A stretch of 58,166 bases of DNA from Lentimicrobiaceae bacterium (lineage in GTDB: Bacteria; Bacteroidota; Bacteroidia; Bacteroidales; UBA4417), in NCBI GenBank assembly GCA_028697555.1, contig JAQVEX010000007.1, forward strand, positions 1 to 58,166, read 5' to 3'. The position numbers were made by a program, and so were the translations under genes. Shown piece after piece: positions 18,435 to 27,811 of this stretch. Every line of letters starts with the position of its first letter. Position 1 is the stretch's first letter. Below the pieces are notes generated by a model, which was not told where the DNA came from, searched no databases, and saw only the letters and a program-made list of their open reading frames with translations.

Positions 18435-19253
18435 TCATTTACCAAACTTATATTGTAACGAAATTTGAGGCGAATATCCTAATATTTGATGAACATTAGA
18501 GGAAAGGTCGATAAAGAAATTGCTTAGCTGAAGTCCAACGCCGAACGTGTACCTGTACGGTTGAGTTGCAATGCCTATTCTTGCAAAAGCGAAATCTACA
18601 AACTTGTATTCCAATCCAGACCTAAACTCCATGTTTCTGTCTGATTGCTTAAATGCTTCGGCAGCGATAACGAGTTTGTCGTTGAATATGTAAGACAAAC
18701 CGGCGTTAATGGTAGAAGGAATCCTTTCGTCGTTGTAGTCGCTTAGTTTAGCTTGAATAGGATTGAAAGTGTGAGCTCCGAAAATTATATTTTCGGTAAT
18801 TTTAGCCATAATTCCTATTTCGAAGGTTACGTTTGTCTTTTTTCCGTAGTTTTCGGGAAGAGAGGTGTTGAGCACGTCAATTTGTACGCCCGCTGCAATA
18901 TTTTTTCCAAGCATCATGGAGTAGGCAATTCCGCCCATAGCAGTGTTGTAATTGGCGTCGCCGCTATACGATGCCGAAACTCCAAAAGAGCCGTATTGAG
19001 TTTTGAGTGCAAAAGCTGCTTGCTGAAATCCCATTTCTTTAAGCAAAAATCTGTTTTCGTAATACAGACCAACGCCGCTTTGGTTGTAAAAGGCAAGTCC
19101 TGCCTGGTTATTGGTTACACTCCAAAAATCGGTTGATGTTACCGAAGTGTAGCCCATAGACGCCTGCCTGCCACCCGACGTGTATTTGTAGTTGTCGGCT
19201 CGAACGTTTATTATTAACAGCAATAATATCAATGTGTACAGAACGTTTTTCAT
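18435..19253 (-). CDS. PorV/PorQ-like outer-membrane barrel protein
   Basis: The 272-residue protein has a signal peptide (first ~19 residues, ending VRA). The mature start is GGRQASMGYTSVTSTDFWSVTNNQAGLAF, the pattern of the FadL-like PorV/PorQ/UPF0164 group found in Bacteroidetes. The rest alternates as beta strands and ends LQYKFGK. PorV and PorQ act as T9SS shuttle or surface proteins, but whether this paralogue does is unknown. It precedes the HhH-barrel gene on the same strand and may be coupled to it. Confidence 0.72.
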   Translation of the reverse strand: MKNVLYTLILLLLIINVRADNYKYTSGGRQASMGYTSVTSTDFWSVTNNQAGLAFYNQSGVGLYYENRFLLKEMGFQQAAFALKTQYGSFGVSASYSGDANYNTAMGGIAYSMMLGKNIAAGVQIDVLNTSLPENYGKKTNVTFEIGIMAKITENIIFGAHTFNPIQAKLSDYNDERIPSTINAGLSYIFNDKLVIAAEAFKQSDRNMEFRSGLEYKFVDFAFARIGIATQPYRYTFGVGLQLSNFFIDLSSNVHQILGYSPQISLQYKFGK

Positions 19254-19682
19254 ATCTAAATTTTACAATTTATAATCTGCTATTTTGCAAAGTAAACCAA
19301 TTTTACTTGATTATTTGAGGTCATAAAATTACTTATTTTTCTTAAAGCCGTACTTTTTTGATGTATTATTTTTACGTTAAGAGATTTTTCAGGATGAAAA
19401 ATTAAGAGATTTCTTTTTGCATATAGTTGTCTATTGTTCGTTATAATGGATAATTATCATCAGCAGCCAAATCTAGCTATTCTTAATAAATCAGTTTTAC
19501 AATAATAGTTTTGACAACTAAAATAGGTATATACTGTGCGTAGAATAACAATGATATTCTTCGCAAAATTTGCGTAGAATAAATGGTTTATTTCTGCATC
19601 AACTGATTTTTTCAGGATAAAAAATCCTATTTCCCCATATTTAGTACATTTGTAACGAACTTGTTTTGTGCAGATTATTTTT
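19254..19682. other. 429-bp divergent intergenic region, no gene seen
   Basis: It separates the PorV-like gene (-) from the serine hydrolase (+). It holds an imperfect 10-bp hairpin (TGCG-t-AGAAT at 19537-19546 with ATTCT-t-CGCA at 19556-19565), a second copy of TGCGTAGAAT at 19571-19580, and a -7 box at 19645-19652. The hairpin plus direct repeat could be a regulator site; nothing shows which. Confidence 0.45.
19645..19652 (+). promoter_or_regulatory. -7 box (TACATTTG) of the serine hydrolase operon
   Basis: TACATTTG matches TAnnTTTG, 30 bp before the ATG at 19683. Its position favours 19683 as the start of translation. Confidence 0.55.
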
Positions 19683-20840
19683 ATGAAAAAAATTAAAAAA
19701 GTATTCTTTACAATATTTATTTTCGGAATAAGTATCAGCTTTTTTATTGCTTGCAGTGAAGACAGAGACTACAAGTGCGAAGATTACGACAATCTCCCGA
19801 CTACAGATTTTGTATCGTACGAAAAAGCTGCTTCCATCAGCGATATTGTGTGCAATTTCATAAACAAAAACGATGTTCCTTGCGTTCAAATTTCAATTGT
19901 CGATAGTTTAGGCGAAATTTGGACAAAATCCTTTGGAAATACCGATATCGACAGAGCCGTTGAGCTTAGCAATGCCAATACTTTCAGAGTAGCAAGCATA
20001 ACAAAAAGTATTGTGGCTACTGTAATTTTTAAATTAAGCGAGGAGGGAAAACTTAATTTGAACGATAAAATTTCAAAATATTTTGATGTTTTGGAAAGAT
20101 TTGATGATATAAACATCTACAACTTGCTGAACCATAGCAGCGGATTAAGGGAATTATATACTTACCCGAATTTGTTATTTGTGTCGGCATCAAATCCTGC
20201 GAAAATCTGGAATCCGTACGAACTAGCCGATATGGTTTTAAATTCCATTACGATGTTTGACGTTAACGCAAAGCACGAATATTGTAACTCCAATTATTTA
20301 TTGCTTGGCATAATAGCCGAAAAGGCGAGCAATAAAAGGTTTGATGAGCTTTTGAGCGAAATGCTGTCGGAACACAATATTAATAACACATTTTTTGCAC
20401 CTATTCAAACAAGTAACACATTAATTTGCGGTTACGACAGACAGTTTTTCTTCGATAGAGAAAAATACACTCACTTTCCCGAATACACATCCCTTGCTTC
20501 TGCGGCTTATTGTTCGGGAAATATAGTTTCAAACAGCGGCGATATTGCAAAATTTTTTCATTTATTGTTCAACAATAAAATTCTGAGCGAACAATCGCTT
20601 GATATTATGAAAACTTGTTATTCTGCTGATTCTGACAACGAACATATTTCGTCTTTTTGTAACGGGGTTATTTCGTTTGAATTTGACGATGATGATTATT
20701 TCGGTCACGACGGAAATATTGTAGGATTTGAAAGTATTGTGCTTTATTCGCCCAAAGACAAGTTTACACTAACAATATTGATTAATAAATCCGACAAATT
20801 AATTGAGGAAATAACCGAACAGATTCTTGATGTTTTATGA
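19683..20840 (+). CDS. Serine hydrolase lipoprotein (class C beta-lactamase fold)
   Basis: The protein has 385 residues from the ATG at 19683, which puts the lipoprotein signal in place (MKKIKKVFF...SFFIAC, Cys as lipobox). An ATG 15 bp upstream gives five extra residues. The penicillin-binding/beta-lactamase fold motifs are present: SITK (SxxK), YCN in HEYCNSNYLLLG (YxN), and HDG in FGHDGNIVGFES (in place of KTG). This combination is usual for esterases, D-aminopeptidases and ClpP-unrelated serine hydrolases rather than resistance enzymes. It overlaps the next gene by ATGA, so the three genes to 22302 are translationally coupled. Confidence 0.88.
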   Translation: MKKIKKVFFTIFIFGISISFFIACSEDRDYKCEDYDNLPTTDFVSYEKAASISDIVCNFINKNDVPCVQISIVDSLGEIWTKSFGNTDIDRAVELSNANTFRVASITKSIVATVIFKLSEEGKLNLNDKISKYFDVLERFDDINIYNLLNHSSGLRELYTYPNLLFVSASNPAKIWNPYELADMVLNSITMFDVNAKHEYCNSNYLLLGIIAEKASNKRFDELLSEMLSEHNINNTFFAPIQTSNTLICGYDRQFFFDREKYTHFPEYTSLASAAYCSGNIVSNSGDIAKFFHLLFNNKILSEQSLDIMKTCYSADSDNEHISSFCNGVISFEFDDDDYFGHDGNIVGFESIVLYSPKDKFTLTILINKSDKLIEEITEQILDVL

Positions 20841-21379
20841 AACAAAATTGCAGAGCATTTATATTAACGTTAGTTTTATTGTGGGTTAGCATTGTTTCGT
20901 ACTCGCAAGATGAAAACTATTTGCATACTGTATATGTTTCGTTGCCTACTCAATATCCCTACACTATTGTCAGCTACGAAGCAAATGTTTTAAACGTCAA
21001 GAAATTTACTTTTAAGCCGCGTGCCGGCATTGGCACAAGTGTATTACGACCTTCGAGAGGAAAAGATTTTAACCTGAACACTTCGTTGGTAGCACTTTTT
21101 GGAAATTCAAAACACAAGTTAGAGTTTGGCATGGGTTTGATACATAATTTTTATTCAAACTACAATTATGATTTACGCGAAGATAAATTGAAATACAAGC
21201 CCTATATATATTACCAATTGGGCTATAGACTGATTTTAAACGATAAATTTATGTTCAAATTCTGTTATTACCCGATAACAGGCATGAGTTTTAATAAATT
21301 TACAAGTTTTCGGTATTTAGATTTAGGCATTGGTTATAATTTTGGCGTCTCAAAAATTACAAAAAGAAATAATCAATGA
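20837..21379 (+). CDS. Small predicted outer-membrane beta-barrel protein
   Basis: I do not recognise this 180-residue family. It has a signal peptide (first ~24 residues ending SYSQ), then alternating beta strands (FTFKPRAGIGTSV, HKLEFGMGLIHNFY, KPYIYYQLGYRLI, FRYLDLGIGYNFG). This fits a small 8-strand barrel of the outer-membrane-protein-A-like type. Both ends overlap neighbours by ATGA (with the serine hydrolase and with the EamA gene), pointing to fixed co-expression. The last residues are basic and not barrel-like. Confidence 0.7.
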   Translation: MKQNCRAFILTLVLLWVSIVSYSQDENYLHTVYVSLPTQYPYTIVSYEANVLNVKKFTFKPRAGIGTSVLRPSRGKDFNLNTSLVALFGNSKHKLEFGMGLIHNFYSNYNYDLREDKLKYKPYIYYQLGYRLILNDKFMFKFCYYPITGMSFNKFTSFRYLDLGIGYNFGVSKITKRNNQ

Positions 21380-22302
21380 AATCGCAGACAAAGGGAATAT
21401 TGTCGGTTTGTGTAACGGCTTTGCTATGGGGATTTTTGGCTATTGTAGTCGAGGTTGCACTTCGTTTTATAGATGCACAAACAATGGTATGGTTTAGATT
21501 TGCTTTTGCAGCCACAGTTTTGTTGCTGTATTTTGTTTTTCGCAAGCCAAACGATTTAAAAAACATACTCAAAAAGTTTCCGCCGGCTCTATTGTTGGCA
21601 GGTATTTGTTTGGGATTTAACTATTACGGTTATGCCAAAGGTTTGGACTATACGTCGCCATCAACAACACAGGTATTTATCCAGATGGGACCTATTATGT
21701 TGGCAATTGTAGGAGTTGTTTTTTATAAGGAGAAGTTTAATACAAAACAGTTGGTAGGGATAATTATAGCCTTTTGCGGGCTCGTGCTTTTTTATTTCAA
21801 TCAATTGAAAGTAATGGTTGACGAAAGCTTTAACTTAGGCTTTTTGTTAATCGTTTTTGCGGCAGTTTCGTGGGTGGTTTACGCAATAAATCAGAAAAAA
21901 TTGGTAAAACAGTACAATACTCAGTTGTTGAATCTTTTTATATATCTGATTCCGGCTTTGTTTTACATACCTGTAGCCAATTTCTCAGTATTTGGCAACC
22001 TAAACATAAATCAGTGGCTTATAATGATTTTTTTGGGAGCTAATACTTTGTTGGCTTACGGCTTTTTGGCTGTGGCTTTAAAGCATATAGAAGCGTATAA
22101 AGTCAGCATCATTATTACGCTTAACCCTATTATTACCGTTGTAGTAATGAGTATTTTATACCGAATGCAAGTAAGCTGGATACAAGGCGAACAACTTGAA
22201 CCGCTTTCGGCATTAGGAGCTATATTGCTTTTGGGCGGAGCGGTAATGTCTATATATTATTCGAGATTGAATTTTAAAGACAAAAAATTACCCAAACATT
22301 AA
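21376..22302 (+). CDS. EamA/DMT family transporter
   Basis: The 308-residue inner-membrane protein has ten hydrophobic segments in two EamA halves. Typical blocks are TALLWGFLAIVVEVALRFI, WFRFAFAATVL, YTSPSTTQVFIQMGPIMLAIVGVVFYKEK and, in the second half, NTLLAYGFLAVALKHIEAYKVSIIITLNPIITVV. Such transporters export metabolites or amino acids; the substrate cannot be read from sequence. It is the third gene of the ATGA-coupled trio. Confidence 0.9.
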   Translation: MKSQTKGILSVCVTALLWGFLAIVVEVALRFIDAQTMVWFRFAFAATVLLLYFVFRKPNDLKNILKKFPPALLLAGICLGFNYYGYAKGLDYTSPSTTQVFIQMGPIMLAIVGVVFYKEKFNTKQLVGIIIAFCGLVLFYFNQLKVMVDESFNLGFLLIVFAAVSWVVYAINQKKLVKQYNTQLLNLFIYLIPALFYIPVANFSVFGNLNINQWLIMIFLGANTLLAYGFLAVALKHIEAYKVSIIITLNPIITVVVMSILYRMQVSWIQGEQLEPLSALGAILLLGGAVMSIYYSRLNFKDKKLPKH

Positions 22303-22332
22303 TTTTGGAGACGTGATGTGCGTTTGTAAGTG

Positions 22333-25300
22333 TTATGAATACTGATAATGCATTTCCTTTTGAGCGTTTTTAATCATAAAGTGCAGTCTGTTGAAAATGT
22401 TTGCTTCGCTCATACCGCTGTCGAAATCTAAAAACAGCAAGTTCATATTAGGATACACTTCTTTGGTTCTTTTTTCAATTCCTTTTGAGATAACGTGATT
22501 TGCAATGCATCCAAACGGTTGTAAGCTAACGACATTATTTATACCGTTGTGAGCAAATTCGGCAAACTCGGCGGGTATTTGCCAACCTTCGCCAAACTGA
22601 GCGTTAAGGTTTATTATATCCGATGCCATTTTAGCGTCGTCGTGAATATTGGTTATGGGAACGTAGTAGGGATAGTCGTGCAAGTTTTTTTCCATCTTGT
22701 GGATAACCTTATATATCAGTTTCAAGGCAAAATCGGAAGCAAATTTTGGGATTTGTCTGTTCATAACATTTCCTTCAATTCTTGCTTCTTTGTTTGCAAA
22801 AGAAGAGATAAAGAATTTGACAATAGGAGGCAAAACCGGCTCAACACCTTGTTCCATAAGCCAATTTACAACATTTTTGTGTCCGAAGTTGTTGTACTTG
22901 ACGTAAATTTCGCCTACAACGCCAATTCGGGGAATATCTGCGAAGCTGTTAACTGAAGCAAATTCATTTTTTGCATCAACTACCAACTTGTAAAAAATCT
23001 TGTCATTGTTGTCTCTCAATGCATCGGCACCTAATTCGATATATTTATTTTTTATTTTTTCCGATGCACCTTTAACTGTTTCGCGAGGAACGGTAGAGTA
23101 GTAAAACTGAGACAGACAGTCGGCGTAAACCAAGCAAGTTAAGATGCTTTTTATACCCTTAAACCAATTGATTTTAAATCCGGGTTGCTCGTTCAATCCT
23201 GCGGTAAACGAAACCGTAACTATTGGTATATCGCCGTGTCCGGAGGCAATCATTGCTTTTTTAATCAGAGCTACGTAATTGGTTGCACGGCATTGTCCAC
23301 CTGTTTGAGTAATACCCAAAGCGATTTCATCTCGCTTGTACTTGCCTGTATCAAGGGCTTTTATAAGGTCGCCTACAACCAAAGTTGCCGGATAGCAAAT
23401 CTCGTTGTTGGAATATCTTAGTCCGTACTTGACCGTATTTATGTCGCTTGGAGGCAAGTTTTCCAACTTATAGCCCATCATTTCGAAAGCCGAAGGTATA
23501 AACGGAGAATAAAAATCGCCGAACCAAGGTGCTAATATTGTACGTTGTCGGTCTTTTTTAGTAAACGGAGGCGTTTGTATTTGAATTTTCTTTGGCTTGA
23601 TTTCAGAAGTGTTTTTAAATCTCAAACTCTCAATCAGAGAACGGAATCGGAGTTTTACAGAGCCAACATTATTGATATCGTCAACTTTAATAACGGTTGC
23701 ATTTTTACCGCCACGTCTTAATATATCGTTTACTTCGTCCAATATAAATGCGTCGGGACCGCAGCCAAACGAAGTTATTTGCACGTAATGAACCAAGTTG
23801 CTTTTTTCATTTGCAACCCACAATGCCGATTTAAAAATTCTGTTGGTGTACGCCCATTGCATAACGCTTTGCACTTTTTTGGCGTCGGTTTCAAGGTTTC
23901 TGACTATATTTTCGGTAATAACATCAACGCCAAAATCAGAAATAAGGTCGGATATTTTGTGCTGAATTAACGGGTCTATGTGGTAAGGTCTGGCGGCAAG
24001 CAAAATAACTATTCTGTTTTCTTCAACGGCTTTGTTATAAATTTCGTTTGCTCTATTGCATAATGTGCGTTCGTAGCGCTCTTGCTCGGCTATTGCCTTA
24101 TCGAAAGCAGCATTGAAATTTTTCAAATCAACGTCGGGTAAAATTTGTTTCAAGTACTGCTTGCAAGACTTCTTCATCAAATTTTTATTGTTGAAGTTAA
24201 ATGTAGGAGCATCGACAGGGATATTATAATTTTTTTCGGGGTCTATGGAACTTATAATAACATCGGAATAACCCGTTACAATAGGACAGTTGTAGCTGTT
24301 GTTAGTCGATTCATCTTCCTTTTTCTCGTAAACAACGTAAGGAAAAAATATTCTGTCAACTTTTTTCTCTATCAAGTCGTAAACATGTCCGTGTACTAAT
24401 TTTGCAGGAAAACAAATATTGTCAGCCATAACGGTTGCTATGCCTTTTTCGTACAGATCCATTGTTGATTTATCTGACAAAACAATGTTTATATCAAAAC
24501 TATTGAAAAAGCTGTTCCAAAAAGGATAATTCTCGTAAATGCCTAAACCTCTGAATATTCCCAAATTTAATTTTCCCGAAGTCTTAACCTCGCGGTTGAA
24601 AAGCAAGTCGTATTTTTCGGCGTGCATGTTGATACCTTTTTTCCGTCTCTCACCTTGATTTGTGAATATTTTTTCACACTTATTGCCCGAATAATACTTG
24701 TTGCCGTTTTCGAATACGAATTGCGTAACCAAACAGTTGTTTTCGCAGCCCTTACAGTTTAATTTCTTTTCGCTCTTAATAATCGGCTTAACAAATTGCG
24801 ACAACTTGCGTTCGGTATTTTTACCCGATTGGTGCATTTTTTTTGCGTACAAGGCAGCTCCGTAAGCTCCCATGTGTTCGGGTTGGTCGGTAACCATTAC
24901 CTCTTTGTTTAGCTCAATTTCCAAAGCCCTTAAAACCGACAAGTTTCTGAAAGTGCCGCCCTGCACCATAATATGGTCGCCAAGTTCTTTCTTGTCTTTT
25001 ATTTTAAGAACTTTGTTCAAACAGTTTTTGATGACCGAATAACCCAATCCTGCTGAAATGTCGGCTACGTCTGCACCTTCGCGCTGCGATTGCTTGACTT
25101 TGGAGTTCATAAACACAGTGCAACGTGTTCCCAAATCGCATGGCGATTTAGATTGAAGAGCTATTTCAGAAAAACTTTTCACATCGTAATTGAGCGAGTT
25201 GGCAAATGTTTCTATAAACGAGCCGCAACCCGACGAGCATGCCTCATTTATTTCCAACCTTTTAATAATTTCGTTTTGTATAAATGTGGCTTTCATATCC

Positions 25301-26592
25301 TGACCGCCGATATCAAGAATAAACGAGACATCTTTTTGAAAATGGCAGGCAGCCAAGTAGTGAGCAATGGTTTCGACCATTCCGTGGTCAAGTTGGTATG
25401 CGGTTTTTATTAAATCTTCGCCGTAGCCTGTGGCACAAGTTCCAATAACGTTAAGGTCTTTGTTGTGTTTCTTAGCTTCCGACATCAATAAATTCAAGCC
25501 CTCGGTAAAAGTGTTTAAGGATGTACCTTTATTTTTCGAGTAGTATTTAAAAAATACATTATCGTCTTCGTCGATTGCTACAATTTTTGTCGTAGTTGAG
25601 CCGCTATCAACGCCTATGTAGCAGTTGTCGGTTTTTAAATTGCTAATTTCGATAGTTGGTATTTTGTATTTTTCTTTAGATTTTTTCCAATCATTAAATT
25701 CCGCCTCGCTCTCGAATAGCGGTCTGAGATTAGATTTAGCAGCTGTAATATTCGATACGGGATTTTTGATAATATCAATAAATTCCTTCAAGGTTTTTAC
25801 CTCCGACTTTTCTTCGGCTAATATAGCAGCACCCCAAGCCGGTATAACTTCCGAATGCTCCGAAATAGTAACATCGGAGTCGCTGAAATTTATTTCGTTT
25901 ATAAATGCCTTACGTAGTTCGGGAATAAAAGTCAAAGGACCTCCGCACAAAAACACCTTAGGTTTGGGTTTGTAACCTCTTGCAAGAGCCGTTATAACTT
26001 GCATACTGACAGCTTTAAAAACCGATGCGGCAATATCTTCTCTGCACACATTTCTGGCAAGCAAGTTTTGTACGTCTGTCTTTGAAAACACACCACAGCG
26101 AGAAGCTATTGGATAAGTATTTTTTGCATTTTCAGCTAAACTGTTAAATTCATCAATACTGACGTTCAGCAAAGATGCCATTTGGTCGATGAAAGAGCCG
26201 GTGCCGCCTGCACAACTTCCGTTCATTCTCATGTCCGGCGATTTCCCTTTACTAAAAAATATCATCTTCGAGTCTTCGCCGCCAATATCAACAAATACGG
26301 AAGTATCAGGGTACATGTCTTCAATAAGTTCGCACGAAGCAACAACCTCTTGAATAAAACTAAGATTAGACCTTTCGGCTATTCCCATTCCGGCAGAGCC
26401 GGTAATTGCCATACGCACTTTAATATTGCCGAATTTAACGATTATTTCGTCAAAAATATTAATCAAACTGCCCAATACATCAGCGTAGTGCCTGCCGTAA
26501 GTCTTATATACTATGTTTTTATTACTATCGGTAAGTACAACTTTTATGGTAGTTGAACCCGCATCTAATCCTATGTTTAAAATTTCACCCAC
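22333..26592 (-). CDS. 2-hydroxyacyl-CoA dehydratase fused to two activase domains
   Basis: The 1419-residue protein starts at a GTG (26592). Residues ~1-260 form an activase of the BadF/BcrA/HgdC ATPase type (IGLDAGSTTIKVVL, NGSCAGGTGSFID, RCGVFSKTDVQNL). Residues ~325-590 form a second (YIGVDSGSTTTKIVAID, DIGGQDMKATFI, CSSGCGSFIE). A cysteine cluster (KGCENNC, NKCE, ~615-650) and a DUF2229/HgdB-like part follow to the C-terminus. Known activases use a [4Fe-4S] cluster and ATP to drive electrons into oxygen-sensitive dehydratases. This long fusion is widespread in anaerobes, but its substrate is unproven. It lies downstream of the B12 cassette but is separated from it by a hairpin. Confidence 0.9.
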   Translation of the reverse strand: MGEILNIGLDAGSTTIKVVLTDSNKNIVYKTYGRHYADVLGSLINIFDEIIVKFGNIKVRMAITGSAGMGIAERSNLSFIQEVVASCELIEDMYPDTSVFVDIGGEDSKMIFFSKGKSPDMRMNGSCAGGTGSFIDQMASLLNVSIDEFNSLAENAKNTYPIASRCGVFSKTDVQNLLARNVCREDIAASVFKAVSMQVITALARGYKPKPKVFLCGGPLTFIPELRKAFINEINFSDSDVTISEHSEVIPAWGAAILAEEKSEVKTLKEFIDIIKNPVSNITAAKSNLRPLFESEAEFNDWKKSKEKYKIPTIEISNLKTDNCYIGVDSGSTTTKIVAIDEDDNVFFKYYSKNKGTSLNTFTEGLNLLMSEAKKHNKDLNVIGTCATGYGEDLIKTAYQLDHGMVETIAHYLAACHFQKDVSFILDIGGQDMKATFIQNEIIKRLEINEACSSGCGSFIETFANSLNYDVKSFSEIALQSKSPCDLGTRCTVFMNSKVKQSQREGADVADISAGLGYSVIKNCLNKVLKIKDKKELGDHIMVQGGTFRNLSVLRALEIELNKEVMVTDQPEHMGAYGAALYAKKMHQSGKNTERKLSQFVKPIIKSEKKLNCKGCENNCLVTQFVFENGNKYYSGNKCEKIFTNQGERRKKGINMHAEKYDLLFNREVKTSGKLNLGIFRGLGIYENYPFWNSFFNSFDINIVLSDKSTMDLYEKGIATVMADNICFPAKLVHGHVYDLIEKKVDRIFFPYVVYEKKEDESTNNSYNCPIVTGYSDVIISSIDPEKNYNIPVDAPTFNFNNKNLMKKSCKQYLKQILPDVDLKNFNAAFDKAIAEQERYERTLCNRANEIYNKAVEENRIVILLAARPYHIDPLIQHKISDLISDFGVDVITENIVRNLETDAKKVQSVMQWAYTNRIFKSALWVANEKSNLVHYVQITSFGCGPDAFILDEVNDILRRGGKNATVIKVDDINNVGSVKLRFRSLIESLRFKNTSEIKPKKIQIQTPPFTKKDRQRTILAPWFGDFYSPFIPSAFEMMGYKLENLPPSDINTVKYGLRYSNNEICYPATLVVGDLIKALDTGKYKRDEIALGITQTGGQCRATNYVALIKKAMIASGHGDIPIVTVSFTAGLNEQPGFKINWFKGIKSILTCLVYADCLSQFYYSTVPRETVKGASEKIKNKYIELGADALRDNNDKIFYKLVVDAKNEFASVNSFADIPRIGVVGEIYVKYNNFGHKNVVNWLMEQGVEPVLPPIVKFFISSFANKEARIEGNVMNRQIPKFASDFALKLIYKVIHKMEKNLHDYPYYVPITNIHDDAKMASDIINLNAQFGEGWQIPAEFAEFAHNGINNVVSLQPFGCIANHVISKGIEKRTKEVYPNMNLLFLDFDSGMSEANIFNRLHFMIKNAQKEMHYQYS

Positions 26593-26638
26593 TCAAATTC
26601 TAATTTACTTTTTTAGCTTTCCTAGTCCATGCCAATTC

Positions 26639-26665
26639 TGACAATGGTGTTTTACACCACTGTCA
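26639..26665 (-). terminator. Hairpin between B12 cassette and CoA dehydratase gene
   Basis: TGACA-a-TGGTG (26639-26649) pairs with CACCA-c-TGTCA (26655-26665) around a 5-nt loop: 10 bp with one internal mismatch. No T-tract follows on the minus strand, so it may be a weak terminator or an operator-like palindrome for the gene starting at 26592. Confidence 0.45.
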
Positions 26666-26705
26666 AAATTAGTATAATTACACAAAGTGTGGGTAGAATT
26701 TAATA

Positions 26706-27794
26706 TTAATTTTTCATAAACACCATTTTCGACGGGTTAAGTCCGGCTGGGAAATTAAATTTTTGTTTGCCGTCTTTGTCGAAGCAATAAACAAAGCCGG
26801 TATTTGTGAAATCATTGGCGTCGGATATGTAAACGTCGCCGGTTTCCTTGTCGATAGCTATGCCGTATAGCGTTTTAATTTTGGTGTTATCGCTTATAAA
26901 GTTGTTAGAAACAAGCCGTTCGGTTCTGACATTAAAAGTAATAACGTTGCCTTTACCTGTATTAAAGTCGTAGCTGTACGCATAAGCTATATCGTTGTCG
27001 TCATTAATGCACATGTTTAAAATCGAAATATCGGAAAAAGTGTGTGTACGTTCGAGAGTAGCCGAATTAATGATATGCAATTGGTAAGGAATATTTCCGT
27101 AGTTGCCTCTTGTTACTACGTACAAGTCGCCATACTTATCGGGTACAATAATATATGGATTTATAGCAACAGTAATTTTTTTAACTTCCTGATAGTTTTG
27201 CAGGTTAATGACCGAAACCGTACTGTCGTATTTTGGGTGGTTCAATCCGCCAGAGTTGGCAACAAATAGGTAGTCGTTTACAGCAACTAATCCATCGGGA
27301 TTAGCTCCAACTTTGATGTATTGTTCTACTTGCAAAGTTAGGGTATCAATAACGGCAACATTTCCGTCGAAGCAACTTACAAATGCTTTGTCTTTGTAAC
27401 AACAAACATATCGTGGTTGGCGTGGCTTAGTATCGTCGAACATTGGTATTTGTCTGAGACTTACGCCTGTTTTCGCGTCCATAATTTCAACCAAACTTGA
27501 TGTTGTAACAGCAATGTATATTTTGCCTCCGTGCAGTTTCATATCGTTGCCGGTATCGCCGAGACCTCGTGAGTTTTTTTCGGCAAAATAATCGGTTACT
27601 GCGGTAGAATCGTCGTAGTTGAAGTACGTAATTGTAGAATTATTCATATTAAATAAGCCCTCGTTCAGCACTAATAACACTTTTTTCCCTTCGGTGATAG
27701 GATTGTCATCGGGGTTAGTGGGTTCCTGAACGCAGGAATAATATGTAAATGTCATTAAAGACAGTAAAACGATTTTTAAAAGATGTTTTTTCAT
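26706..27794 (-). CDS. BtuG-like surface beta-propeller lipoprotein (YncE/DUF5074-like)
   Basis: The protein has 362 residues from the ATG at 27794, chosen because it gives a lipoprotein signal (MKKHLLKIVLLS...YYSC, lipobox Cys about residue 21). A longer frame to 27866 overlaps the receptor gene and adds nothing recognisable. The mature part is a seven-bladed-propeller-type repeat protein (YVCCYKDKAFVSCFDGNVAVIDT, VGANPDGLVAVNDYLFVANSGG, IAIDKETGDVYISDA). In Bacteroides, such lipoproteins next to BtuB are the cobalamin-binding BtuG proteins. The riboswitch upstream supports that role here. Direct B12 binding is inferred. Confidence 0.82.
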   Translation of the reverse strand: MKKHLLKIVLLSLMTFTYYSCVQEPTNPDDNPITEGKKVLLVLNEGLFNMNNSTITYFNYDDSTAVTDYFAEKNSRGLGDTGNDMKLHGGKIYIAVTTSSLVEIMDAKTGVSLRQIPMFDDTKPRQPRYVCCYKDKAFVSCFDGNVAVIDTLTLQVEQYIKVGANPDGLVAVNDYLFVANSGGLNHPKYDSTVSVINLQNYQEVKKITVAINPYIIVPDKYGDLYVVTRGNYGNIPYQLHIINSATLERTHTFSDISILNMCINDDNDIAYAYSYDFNTGKGNVITFNVRTERLVSNNFISDNTKIKTLYGIAIDKETGDVYISDANDFTNTGFVYCFDKDGKQKFNFPAGLNPSKMVFMKN

Positions 27795-27811
27795 ATTTGT
27801 AAATTTTAAGT

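Noticed and set aside
19683-20840. True class C beta-lactamase conferring resistance
   Set aside because: The third motif is HDG rather than KTG and the protein is a lipoprotein; sequence fits the broad serine-hydrolase group better.
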